This document shows, piece by piece, positions 54,304 to 62,703 of a stretch of 64,000 nucleotides of DNA; position 1 is the first letter of the stretch; every line of letters begins with the position of its first letter. The stretch covers positions 496,001-560,000 of the forward strand of contig NZ_JASGJZ010000001.1 in assembly GCF_047601025.1 (NCBI RefSeq). Reading direction: 5' to 3'. The notes under the pieces were generated by a model. That model was given only the letters and a program-made list of their open reading frames with translations. It was not told the DNA's origin and ran no database searches. A program made the translations under genes and the position numbers. The DNA is from Pseudorhodoferax sp047601025. GTDB taxonomy: Bacteria; Pseudomonadota; Gammaproteobacteria; Burkholderiales; Burkholderiaceae_C.

Positions 54304-56466
54304 TCAGAACGCCGCGTTCAGCGCCACGCGGAAGGCGCGCGGCGAGCCGGGCGTGATGTTGGTGTTGCTGTGCGCGTTCGCGTAGTACGCCTTGTCGAAC
54401 AGGTTCTCGACGTTGAGCTGCAGGCTCAGGTTCTTGTCGACCTGGAAGAACACCGCGGCGTCGAAGCGCGTGTAGCCCGCCAGCGCGACGTTGGAGGCGG
54501 CGACGGCCAGCTCGTTGGCCGCGAACGATTTGCTGCGGTGGATCACGCCCAGGCCGAATCCCCAGGCCGGCGTGACGTCGTAGCGGTTCCACAGCGCGAA
54601 GGTGTGCCGTGGCACCAGCGCCACGGCGCCGTCCGGGCGCAACGTGGCCGCGGTCCGGCCCATGAACCGGGCATCGCTGTAGGTGTAGCCGCCAGCCACC
54701 GACCAGGCCGCGGTGACCTTGCCGCTGACGCCGAGCTCGACGCCCTCGGTGCGCTGGCCGTCGCTGAGGATGGTGCGCGTGTTGGTCGGATCGGTCGGGT
54801 CGAGGATCACGACGTTGGACCGGTCGAGCCGGAACAGCGCGGCGGTCACCGCCAGGTCGGGACGCACCTCCCACTTGGCGCCCAGTTCGTAGTTCTTGAA
54901 CTTCTCGGGCGCCAGCGCGGCGTTGGTCACCGACAGCGACGCCAGCTGCTCGCCCGCGCGCGGCTGGTGGGCGATGCTGTAGTTCGCGTACAGCGACAGG
55001 TTCGGCTGGGGCTTGTAGATCACGCCCAGGCGCGGCGACACGAGGTTGTCGGAAGACTCGAAGCGCTGGCCGTTGCGGCGGTTGGTGACGTCGGCCGAGA
55101 AATGGTCGACGCGCACGCCGCCGATGATCTGCCACTGCGGGCCGAGCTCGATCTGGTCCTGCAGGTAGAACGCCGCGACCTTGGCGGTGCCCTCGTTGTC
55201 GGTATCCGTGGCGCTCTGCCGGAACGTGATGGGCAGGTTCGTCACCGGGTTCGCCAGCGGCACGCCGACGCTGGTCAGGCCACCGGGGAAATACCCGGTC
55301 TCGCGGAAGTTCGTGGTCTCCTGGCGGCCCAGCTCCACGCCACCCAGCAGCTTGTGCTTGACGACGCCGGCGCTCAGGTTGTAGGTCAGGTCGGTCTGGT
55401 TGAACACGCTCTTGCGCGTGGTCGCATTGTTGTAGGCGGCGATCGTGACGGTGGTGCCGGTCGCGTCGACGGCACCCGGGAATACGTTCTGGTAGAACTT
55501 GTCCTGGTCCGCCACGCGCAGGCGGTTGCGCAGCACCGCGCCGCCGCCGAACTCATGCTCGACCGCCAGGTTGAAGGCGTCCAGGCGCGACCAGGTCGGG
55601 CTGCCGGACGCATTACCGAAGAAGGTCGAGGCGTCGGTCCGCACCGGCCGGCCCTGGAACGAAGGGATGCCGCGGTCGGCGATGCGGTCGTCGCGGAAAT
55701 GCTCGTAGCCGGCCGTCACCAGCGTGCGGTTCGTGGCCTTCCACGACAGCGTGGGATTGACGCCCGTGCGGCGCAGCCAGACGCTGTCGCGGTAGCTGTC
55801 CGAGTCCTCGTGCATGGCGTTCAGCCGGAACGCGAGGTTCTCTCCGATCGGCCGGTTCAGGTCGACCGCGATGCGCTTGTTGCTGTCCGAACCCAGCGTC
55901 ACGGAGCCGCCGATCCGCGGCGTCCAGTGGGCCTGTTTGGAAACGCGGTTGATCAGGCCTCCGGTGGCACCGCGGCCGAAGATCATGGCGTTGGGGCCGC
56001 GGAAGACCTCCACGCGCTCGATGTTGTACAGGTCGCGGTAGTACTGGACGTCGTCGCGCACGCCGTCGATGTAGAAGTCCGCCGTCGTGACGATGCCGCG
56101 GAAGATCGGCGTCTCGCGGTTGCCCTCGCCCTGCGCGAAGCCGACGCCGGGCACGTAGCGCAGCGCCTCGGCCAGGCCCTGCGAACCCTGGTCGCGGATC
56201 TGCTCCTGCGTGACGACGGAGATCGACTGCGGCGTGTCGATCAGCGGCGTGTCGGTCTTGGTGGCGGTGGTGCTGCGCGTGGCCGCGTAGCCCTTGTCGA
56301 GCTCTTCCTTGACCGTCACGGCCGGCAGCGATGCGCCGGCCTGCGCCAGCGCCGAGGACGGCGGCAGCGCCAGGCCGCCGGCCGCGAGCAGCAACTGCGC
56401 GGCGAGCGCGGCGGGACGTCGGCGCAAGGCCGTGCGGGACACGGGAACGTGCTGCAGGTGAGGCAT
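54304..56466 (-). CDS. TonB-dependent siderophore receptor
   Basis: The 720-residue outer-membrane receptor has a signal peptide (ending near SALAQA), a plug domain (TPQSISVVTQEQIRDQG, YVPGVGFAQGEGNRE) and a 22-strand barrel ending in Phe (RVALNAAF). It resembles Fiu/FcuA-type catecholate receptors and has no STN signalling domain. A Fur-box-like site lies upstream. ATG 56466 is chosen because it starts just ahead of the signal peptide. Confidence 0.95.
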   Translation of the reverse strand: MPHLQHVPVSRTALRRRPAALAAQLLLAAGGLALPPSSALAQAGASLPAVTVKEELDKGYAATRSTTATKTDTPLIDTPQSISVVTQEQIRDQGSQGLAEALRYVPGVGFAQGEGNRETPIFRGIVTTADFYIDGVRDDVQYYRDLYNIERVEVFRGPNAMIFGRGATGGLINRVSKQAHWTPRIGGSVTLGSDSNKRIAVDLNRPIGENLAFRLNAMHEDSDSYRDSVWLRRTGVNPTLSWKATNRTLVTAGYEHFRDDRIADRGIPSFQGRPVRTDASTFFGNASGSPTWSRLDAFNLAVEHEFGGGAVLRNRLRVADQDKFYQNVFPGAVDATGTTVTIAAYNNATTRKSVFNQTDLTYNLSAGVVKHKLLGGVELGRQETTNFRETGYFPGGLTSVGVPLANPVTNLPITFRQSATDTDNEGTAKVAAFYLQDQIELGPQWQIIGGVRVDHFSADVTNRRNGQRFESSDNLVSPRLGVIYKPQPNLSLYANYSIAHQPRAGEQLASLSVTNAALAPEKFKNYELGAKWEVRPDLAVTAALFRLDRSNVVILDPTDPTNTRTILSDGQRTEGVELGVSGKVTAAWSVAGGYTYSDARFMGRTAATLRPDGAVALVPRHTFALWNRYDVTPAWGFGLGVIHRSKSFAANELAVAASNVALAGYTRFDAAVFFQVDKNLSLQLNVENLFDKAYYANAHSNTNITPGSPRAFRVALNAAF

Positions 56467-56563
56467 GGGTGACGCGGCGAAAGGAAGGAGGGAATCGGAC
56501 GGCGCGTCGTCCGCGCCAGCGTTCTGCGTCCCCGTCCGAGGCGCCGCGAACCGGCACCTCGAA

Positions 56564-56578
56564 TGAGAACGATTTTCA
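56564..56578 (-). promoter_or_regulatory. Fur-box-like site upstream of the TonB receptor
   Basis: TGAGAAC-G-ATTTTCA matches the 7-1-7 Fur consensus (TGATAAT-N-ATTATCA) at 11 of 14 positions. It lies 98 nt before the receptor start. Confidence 0.75.
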
Positions 56579-56595
56579 GACGGGCGCCAATGTAG

Positions 56596-56635
56596 GGGCA
56601 CATCAGTAGTACTGTCAAGTACTACTGATGTGCCC
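56596..56635. repeat. Perfect 18-bp inverted repeat with 4-nt loop
   Basis: The left arm GGGCACATCAGTAGTACT (56596-56613) and its exact complement (56618-56635) surround GTCA. It lies between the end of a small unknown gene and the Fur box of the TonB receptor. No run of T follows on either strand. Confidence 0.9.
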
Positions 56636-56695
56636 GATGAACAGCCGTGATTCCGCGGTGTTCGTCTTCCCGAGTGGCCTTTGGAGTGCTACCGG

Positions 56696-57028
56696 TCAGG
56701 ACTTCTCGGCGCGCGTGGTGCGGATGCCGCGGATCTGGCCCCGCACGGCCTTCCAGAAGTTCTCGGTCCCCTCGACCAGGCGCCAGGCGTTGGAGCGGTG
56801 CGCCAGCACGCCGACCTCGGGCAGCAGCTCGCGCAGGTGCTTGATGTTCAGGATCTTGCAGTACTTGCGCACGGTGCCGGGGCTGTGGATCAGCATGATC
56901 ACGCGCCAGCCGTACTGCCGGCCGACGATCAGCATGCCGATGGCGCTCTCCAGCTCGTCGAGATTGCCGTTGAAGTTGTCGACCGCGCGGTCGATGACAC
57001 CGAAGATTTCCTGATCGTTCACGGGCAT
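56696..57028 (-). CDS. Small conserved-looking protein of unknown function
   Basis: The 110-residue protein starts MPVNDQEIFGVIDRAVDNFN and continues with GMLIVGRQYGWRVIMLIHSPGTVRKY, a folded soluble domain I cannot assign. Codon use is like its neighbours. ATG 57028 is preferred over an upstream in-frame ATG at 57076 that lies inside the Fur-box promoter region. It is divergent from the FTR1-like gene. Confidence 0.7.
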   Translation of the reverse strand: MPVNDQEIFGVIDRAVDNFNGNLDELESAIGMLIVGRQYGWRVIMLIHSPGTVRKYCKILNIKHLRELLPEVGVLAHRSNAWRLVEGTENFWKAVRGQIRGIRTTRAEKS

Positions 57029-57080
57029 GCGGTTGCAACGGAGGAACGGGCGAGTGTCGCAGAGCGGCAGATACACTTCC

Positions 57081-57095
57081 TGGGAATCGTTTTCA
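57081..57095 (+). promoter_or_regulatory. Fur-box-like site upstream of the FTR1-like permease
   Basis: On the minus strand the site reads TGAAAAC-G-ATTCCCA, sharing the core of the TonB receptor box, and matches the Fur consensus at about 10 of 14 positions. It ends 22 nt before the permease start, so it could block the promoter directly. Confidence 0.7.
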
Positions 57096-57117
57096 TTCGA
57101 GGAGCCGGCACGCCGCC

Positions 57118-57876
57118 ATGCTTGAGCCCGCTTTCCTGGTGCTGCGCGAATGCGCCGAACTGATGCTGATCGCCTGGACGGCCCGGGCCTGCCTGGTGCG
57201 CGCGCGGCGGCACGACCTGCTGCCCTGGCTGCGCGGCGGCACGGCGGCCGGCGTGGTGCTGGGCGCCGCCCTGGCGGTGGCGCTGGCCGCGTTCTCCTGG
57301 AGCACGCGCACCCAGGCCGTGCTGTCGGTGGCGCTGGGCCTGTCCGTGCTGGGCATGGCCAGCGCGATGCTGTCCTCGCGGCTGTCGATCGACCACCACG
57401 TGGGGCGCTGGCTGCAGGACGCGATCGATTCGCCCGCCGCGCCGGCCATCGTCGCCGTGTTCCTGGCGCTGGCGGCGCTGCGCGAGACGCTGGAGATCGG
57501 TATCTTCCTGCACGCCGCCGCCGCGGCCGAAAGCCTGCCGCGGCTCGCCGCGGGCGCGGTGCTGGGGCTGGCCGCAGCCGCGCTGGTGGCGCTGGCGTTC
57601 CGCAGCATCGCCTCGCGCGTGCCGCTGCTGGCGCTGTTCCGGCTGTCGTCGCTGCTGCTGTGCCTGCTGGCCATCCAGCTGGCGCTGGGCGGCCTGGGCC
57701 AGCTGCTGGCCGCGCTGCCGCAGGGCGACACGCCCGGGCTGCCGGCGCGGCTGGCCGGCCTGCTGGAACCCGGCCAGCGCGCCTACGGCTACCTGTGCGC
57801 GCTGGCGATGGTCGGGCCGGTGGTCGTCGCCGCGCGGCGCTGGTGGGGCGAGTCCGCCGCGCGCGCGCCGTCGTAG
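57118..57876 (+). CDS. FTR1-family iron permease-like protein
   Basis: The 252-residue membrane protein has about seven helices. Two REXXE motifs, which coordinate iron in FTR1 permeases, are present as LRECAEL (near residue 10) and LRETLEIG (near residue 122), though the usual REGLE glycine is missing. A Fur-like box lies just upstream. No ferroxidase or EfeO/EfeB partner is encoded beside it. Confidence 0.85.
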   Translation: MLEPAFLVLRECAELMLIAWTARACLVRARRHDLLPWLRGGTAAGVVLGAALAVALAAFSWSTRTQAVLSVALGLSVLGMASAMLSSRLSIDHHVGRWLQDAIDSPAAPAIVAVFLALAALRETLEIGIFLHAAAAAESLPRLAAGAVLGLAAAALVALAFRSIASRVPLLALFRLSSLLLCLLAIQLALGGLGQLLAALPQGDTPGLPARLAGLLEPGQRAYGYLCALAMVGPVVVAARRWWGESAARAPS

Positions 57877-57883
57877 CCGCGCT

Positions 57884-58891
57884 TCAGGCCCGGAACTGCG
57901 GCTGCAGCGGCCGCACCCGCTGCATCGCCACCGTGGCCGCGGCCGTGCGCGTCTCCACGCCGAGCTTGACGTAGACGCGCTCCAGGTGCTTCTTCACGGT
58001 GGCGGGGCTGGCGCCCAGGATGTCGCCGATGTCCTTGTTGGTCTTGCCCTTGACCAGCCAGTACAGCACCTCGGCCTCGCGCGCGGTCAGGGCGAGCGAG
58101 AGCGACAGCGCCTCGATCACGGCGGCGTCCGATTCCTCGCGCATCACGATCAGCCAGTCGCCGCCGCCTTCGCCCTCGCCGTCGCCGGTCTGCTGGTGCA
58201 GCCGCAGCGTCAGGCGGCGCGCGCCGTGCTCGATGGCCAGCGGCGGCGGCTCGATCTGCTGCTGCGCCGCGGCCAGGTGGGCGCGCAGCCAGTCCAGCAC
58301 CACCACCGGCGCCAGGCTGCCGCCGCCGGCCGGCACCGGGCCGCCGCAGTAGCGCTGCAGCAGCTCGCGCGCCAGCGCGGTCTGCCACATCAGCCGGCCG
58401 TCGCTGGCACGCACCGTGATGCTGGCGTAGCCGAAGGCGTCCAGCGCGTTGCGGGCCTGGCGGCGCTCGCGCGCGCTGGCCAGGTGCACCTGCATGCGGG
58501 CCAGCACCTCCTTCGGGCGGATCGGCTTGGTCACGTAGTCCACGCCGCCGCACGCCAGCGCGGCGACGAGGTGCTCGGTCTCCGTCAGGCCGGTCATGAA
58601 GATCACGGGGATGTGGGCCGTGGCCGGCGCGGCCTTCAGCCGCCGCGCGACCTCGAAGCCGTCCATGCCCGGCATCATCGCGTCCAGCAGCACCACGTCG
58701 GGCACGGCCTGGGCCGCGCGCTGCAGCGCCATCTCGCCGCTGGTGGCGACCAGCACGGCGTAGCCGGATTCGTCCAGCGCGTCGTGCAGCATGGCCAGGT
58801 TGTCGGGCACGTCGTCGACGATCAGCACCACGTCGCTGTTGGCGCGGTCCAGGGTCTGGTCAAGCGGGTCGGCGGGCATCGGCGTCGGCAA
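57884..58891 (-). CDS. Response regulator with LuxR-type DNA-binding domain
   Basis: The 335-residue protein has a receiver domain (about 20-140) with phosphoacceptor D70 in DVVLLDAMMPGMDG and Lys in YVTKPIRPKE, a middle region of about 110 residues, and a C-terminal LuxR helix-turn-helix (LTAREAEVLYWLVKGKTNKDI, then GASPATVKKHLERVYVKLGV). Its start overlaps the transporter-kinase gene by 32 nt, so it is the probable partner of that kinase. Confidence 0.92.
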   Translation of the reverse strand: MPTPMPADPLDQTLDRANSDVVLIVDDVPDNLAMLHDALDESGYAVLVATSGEMALQRAAQAVPDVVLLDAMMPGMDGFEVARRLKAAPATAHIPVIFMTGLTETEHLVAALACGGVDYVTKPIRPKEVLARMQVHLASARERRQARNALDAFGYASITVRASDGRLMWQTALARELLQRYCGGPVPAGGGSLAPVVVLDWLRAHLAAAQQQIEPPPLAIEHGARRLTLRLHQQTGDGEGEGGGDWLIVMREESDAAVIEALSLSLALTAREAEVLYWLVKGKTNKDIGDILGASPATVKKHLERVYVKLGVETRTAAATVAMQRVRPLQPQFRA

Positions 58892-61800
58892 GCAGGCGGC
58901 TCATGGCCTCGAAGTCGAATTGTCGGGCCAGCGCGCGCAGCGGCTGCACGAAGGCGGCGCATTCGGGCTGGCTGCGCTCGATCGCGTCCAGCGCGTTCAG
59001 CACGCCGCGCGGAAAGCCCAGGTCCACGGCCCGGCGCAGCGCCTCCAGGCCGGCGGCGTCGGGGCGGGCCAGCGCATCCGGCGGGGGCGAAGGCGCCGGC
59101 GGCGCGGGCGGCGGCGCCTCCAGCCACTGCAGGCCGAGCTGGCGGCCCAGCCAGTCCAGCAGTTCGGCGAAGCGCACCGGCTTGACCATGAAGTCCTCCG
59201 GCCGGATGCCGGCGTCGTTCTCCAGCCCCTTGTCGAAGGCGTTGGCCGAGACGATGGCGATGCGCGGCTGGACCGCCGCGCCGGGCAGCAGCGCGCGCAC
59301 GCGGCGGATGGTCTCCCAGCCGTCGATGCCGGGCATGGCCAGGTCCATCAGGATGGCGTGCGGGCGGTAGCCGGCGACCAGCAGGTCCAGGCAGTCGTGG
59401 CCGCTGGCCGCCGTGCGCAGCGCGAAGCCCAGCGGCTCCAGCAGGTGCACCAGCAGCTCGCGGTCGGCCTCCTCGTTGTCGACGACCAGGACGCGGCGGC
59501 GCTCGCCGGCGTAGCCGCGCCGCACCGGCGCGGCGCCAGCGGCCGGGCGCGCGGCGGCACCGTACAGCTCGGGCAGGAACAGACGCACCTTGAACGTGGA
59601 GCCCTGGCCCAGGGTGCTGGCGGCGGTCAGCTCGCCGCCCATCAGGTCGGTCAGCATCTTGGCGATCGTCAGGCCCAGGCCGGCGCCGCCGGCGGCCGGC
59701 TGGCCCGGCGCGCCGGCGCGCGCGAAGGGTTCGAAGATGCGCTCCAGCGCCTGCGGCGCGATGCCGGGGCCGCTGTCGGCGATCTCCAGCGTGGCCATCT
59801 CGCGCTGGTAGCGCACGCGCAGGCGCACGTGGCCGGCGGCCGTGAACTTGATGGCGTTGCCAAGCAGGTTGATCAGGATCTGGCGCACGCGCTGCTCGTC
59901 GGCGCGCACGAACTCGGGCAGCTGGCCCTCGGGCTCGAAGTGGAAGGCCAGGCCGCGCGCGGCGGCCTGCAGCTCGAACATCGCGGCGACCTCGTGCACC
60001 GCGTCGGCGAAGGCCATGGGCCGGATGTTCAGCGTGAGCCGGCCGGCCTCGATGCGCGCCACGTCCAGCGTGCCGTCGATGAGCTGCAGCAGGTGCTCGC
60101 CGCCGCGCTGGATGACCTGCACCGCATGGCGCCGGTGCGGCGGCACGGCGGCGTCCTCGCCCATCAGCTGGGCGTAGCCCAGGATGCTGTTGAGCGGCGT
60201 GCGCAGCTCGTGGCTGATGGCGCTGATGTAGCGGCTCTTGGCCTGGTTGGCCTGGTCGGCCTGGCGGCGCGCGTCCTCGGCGACCTGGCGCGCGCGCTGC
60301 AGCGCGGCGTCGGTCTCGCGGTGCAGCGCGATCTCGCGCATCAGCAGGTGGGTCTGGCGGTTCGATTCCTCCTGCGCGACCTGGCGGCTCTTGTGCGCCA
60401 GCACGAACCACCAGGCCACGATGCCGGCCGCCAGCAGCAGCGCCAGGTAGGCCTTGAGGAAGCCCGAGCGCAGCAGCGCCTCGGCGCCGCCGGTGCCGGC
60501 GGCCGCCGTCTCCTGGCTGTAGAGCACGCCGAACACCGCCGCCAGCGCCGGCACCACCGCCAGCATCAGCAGCAGGAAGTGGGCGAGGCCCGTGTCCAGG
60601 TAGGGCCAGATGCGCCGCGGCAACAGCCAGCGCAGCGCGGCCGACCACTGCCAGGCCAGCGCGGCCTGCGGCTTGCACAGGTCGCCGCAGCGCGCGTCCA
60701 GCGTGCAGCACAGCGAGCAGATCGGGCCCTGGTAGGCCGGGCAGTGGGCCATGTCCGGGCCCTCGTAGTCGCGCTCGCAGATCACGCAGCGCTGCAGCGC
60801 GGGCGCCGGCCCGGCCTGCGCCTGGCGGGCGATGTAGTAGCGCCCGCGCGTGCACCAGGCGATCAGCGGCGCCGCCGCGAAGGCCGTGCCCATCGCGATC
60901 AGCGCCGAGAATGCCTGCGCCAGCGGCCCGAACGCGCCCAGGTAGGCGGTGATCGACAGCAGCGAGGCCAACGCCATCGCGCCCACGCCCACCGGGTTGA
61001 TGTCGTACAGGTGGGCGCGCTTGAACTCGATGCCCGGCGGCGACAGGCCCAGCGGCTTGTTGACGACCAGGTCCGCCACCACGGCCATGATCCAGGCGAT
61101 GGCCAGGTTGGAGTACAGGCCCAGCACCTCGCCCAGCGCCTGGAACACGTTCATCTCCATCAGCATGAACGCGATCAGCGTGTTGAACAGCACCCAGACC
61201 ACGCGCCCCGGGTGGCTGTGGGTGACGCGCGAGAAGAAGTTGGACCAGGCCAGCGAGCCGGCGTAGGCGTTCGTCACGTTGATCTTGAGCTGCGAGACGA
61301 CCACGAACACGGCGGTGGCCGCCACCGCCCAGCCGAGGTGCGGGAACACGTACTCGTAGGCCGCCAGGTACATCTGGTTCGGGTCCACCGCGCGCTCCTT
61401 GGGCACCATGTGGCTGATCGCGAGGTACGCCAGCAGCGCCCCGCCCAGCATCTTGACCACGCCCAGCACCACCCAGCCCGGCCCGCCGGCCAGCACGCCG
61501 AACCACCAGCGCCGCGCGTTGGCCGGCGTGCGCACCGGCATGAACCGCAGGTAGTCCGCCTGCTCCCCCATCTGGGTGATCAGCGCGATGCCGACCGTCA
61601 GCGCCGCACCGAACAGGGGCAGGCTGAAGCCGGGGTGCGTGGCCTTGTCACCAACATAGTGCACGATGCCCGCGAACGCACCGGGATCGAGCATCAGCAC
61701 GTAGACGAAGGGCACGACCAGCATGACCAGCCACAGCGGCTGCGTCCACAGCTGCAGCCGGCTGATGGCCGACACGCCGTGCGTGACCAGCGGCACCACG

Positions 61801-62309
61801 ACCAGCGCGCAGACCAGGTAGCCCCAGCTCGGCGGGATGCCCAGCGCCAGCTCCAGCGCGTAGGCCATCACGGCCGCTTCCAGCGCGAAGAAGATGAAGG
61901 TGAAGCTCGCGTAGATCAGCGAGGTGATGGTCGAGCCGATGTAGCCGAAGCCGGCGCCGCGCGTCAGCAGGTCCATGTCCAGCCCGTAGCGGGCCGCGTA
62001 GACGCTGATCGGCAGGCCGGCCAGGAAGATGATGAGCCCGGTGGCGCAGATCGCGAGCACGGCGTTGACGAAGCCGTACTGCACCAGCAGCGTGGCGCCC
62101 ACGGCCTCCAGGATCAGGAACGAGGCCGCGCCGAACGCGGTGTTGGCCACGCGCCAGGGCGACCACTTGCGAAAGCGCTGCGGCGTGTAGCGCAGCGCGT
62201 AGTCTTCCATGGTCTCGCGCGCGACCCAGTCGTTGTAGTCGCGCCGGACCTTCACGATGCGCTGCGGCGCGCTCTTGTCGGGGGCGGGGATGTCGTCGTG
62301 CACGGCCAC
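58860..62309 (-). CDS. NCS1 transporter-hybrid sensor histidine kinase fusion
   Basis: The 1149-residue protein begins at GTG 62309. Residues about 25-480 are a complete NCS1 (nucleobase/hydantoin/allantoin-type) transporter. Residues about 507-546 carry an eight-cysteine cluster (CVICERDY, AHCPAYQ, CSLCC, RCGDLC). Two more membrane helices lead to a HisKA domain with H700 in ISHELRTPLNS, an HATPase domain (NLLGNAIKF, GAGLGLTI) and a C-terminal receiver with D989 in HAILMDLAMPGIDG. The last ~80 residues form a helical extension seen in some hybrid kinases. It is divergent from ureA and overlaps the LuxR-type regulator gene. It may sense a nitrogen compound. Confidence 0.93.
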   Translation of the reverse strand: MAVHDDIPAPDKSAPQRIVKVRRDYNDWVARETMEDYALRYTPQRFRKWSPWRVANTAFGAASFLILEAVGATLLVQYGFVNAVLAICATGLIIFLAGLPISVYAARYGLDMDLLTRGAGFGYIGSTITSLIYASFTFIFFALEAAVMAYALELALGIPPSWGYLVCALVVVPLVTHGVSAISRLQLWTQPLWLVMLVVPFVYVLMLDPGAFAGIVHYVGDKATHPGFSLPLFGAALTVGIALITQMGEQADYLRFMPVRTPANARRWWFGVLAGGPGWVVLGVVKMLGGALLAYLAISHMVPKERAVDPNQMYLAAYEYVFPHLGWAVAATAVFVVVSQLKINVTNAYAGSLAWSNFFSRVTHSHPGRVVWVLFNTLIAFMLMEMNVFQALGEVLGLYSNLAIAWIMAVVADLVVNKPLGLSPPGIEFKRAHLYDINPVGVGAMALASLLSITAYLGAFGPLAQAFSALIAMGTAFAAAPLIAWCTRGRYYIARQAQAGPAPALQRCVICERDYEGPDMAHCPAYQGPICSLCCTLDARCGDLCKPQAALAWQWSAALRWLLPRRIWPYLDTGLAHFLLLMLAVVPALAAVFGVLYSQETAAAGTGGAEALLRSGFLKAYLALLLAAGIVAWWFVLAHKSRQVAQEESNRQTHLLMREIALHRETDAALQRARQVAEDARRQADQANQAKSRYISAISHELRTPLNSILGYAQLMGEDAAVPPHRRHAVQVIQRGGEHLLQLIDGTLDVARIEAGRLTLNIRPMAFADAVHEVAAMFELQAAARGLAFHFEPEGQLPEFVRADEQRVRQILINLLGNAIKFTAAGHVRLRVRYQREMATLEIADSGPGIAPQALERIFEPFARAGAPGQPAAGGAGLGLTIAKMLTDLMGGELTAASTLGQGSTFKVRLFLPELYGAAARPAAGAAPVRRGYAGERRRVLVVDNEEADRELLVHLLEPLGFALRTAASGHDCLDLLVAGYRPHAILMDLAMPGIDGWETIRRVRALLPGAAVQPRIAIVSANAFDKGLENDAGIRPEDFMVKPVRFAELLDWLGRQLGLQWLEAPPPAPPAPSPPPDALARPDAAGLEALRRAVDLGFPRGVLNALDAIERSQPECAAFVQPLRALARQFDFEAMSRLLADADARRPA

Positions 62310-62342
62310 GGGGCTGCGCAGCTTTCATGCCACGCCCGGCTG

Positions 62343-62371
62343 GCAAGGGTTGGGCGGGCACGGCCCTTGCT
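62343..62371 (+). promoter_or_regulatory. Candidate regulatory sequence ahead of ureA
   Basis: GCAAGGG (62343-62349) and CCCTTGC (62364-62370) form a dyad. The segment GGGCACG-GCCC-TTGCT at 62356-62371 matches the sigma-54 -24/-12 consensus except for its first base. However, it would place the start of transcription almost at the ureA ATG, so a sigma-54 role is uncertain. Confidence 0.35.
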
Positions 62372-62384
62372 GGAGAATGGCCCG

Positions 62385-62687
62385 ATGGAACTGACACCGC
62401 GCGAGAAGGACAAGCTCCTGGTCTTCACCGCCGCCCTGCTGGCCGAGCGCCGCCGGGCCCGCGGCCTCAAGCTCAACTACCCCGAAGCCGTGGCGCTGAT
62501 CTCGGCCGCCGTGATGGAAGGCGCGCGCGACGGCAAGACCGTGGCCCAGCTCATGAGCGAAGGCCGCGGCGTGCTGGCGCGCGCGGACGTCATGGAGGGC
62601 GTGCCCGAGATGATCCCCGACATCCAGGTCGAGGCCTCCTTCCCCGACGGCACCAAGCTGGTGACCGTGCACCAGCCCATCGTCTGA
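62385..62687 (+). CDS. ureA: Urease gamma subunit
   Basis: UreA (100 residues) is the small structural subunit of urease, which hydrolyses urea to ammonia and carbonic acid. The start MELTPREKDKLLVFTAALLA and the block LNYPEAVALISA are highly conserved, and it ends with the usual VTVHQPIV. GGAG lies upstream of ATG 62385. Confidence 0.98.
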   Translation: MELTPREKDKLLVFTAALLAERRRARGLKLNYPEAVALISAAVMEGARDGKTVAQLMSEGRGVLARADVMEGVPEMIPDIQVEASFPDGTKLVTVHQPIV

Positions 62688-62703
62688 CCCCCCTGGAGAC
62701 ACC

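Noticed and set aside
62306..62332. Sigma-54-like TGGCATG-AAAG-CTGCG on the minus strand ahead of the transporter-kinase
   Set aside because: It would start transcription at or after the GTG start codon, so it cannot be a useful promoter for that gene with this start.
58791..62687. Nearly 1300-codon plus-strand frame running into ureA
   Set aside because: It is the antisense shadow of the transporter-kinase gene. Only the final 100 codons from 62385 are real (ureA).
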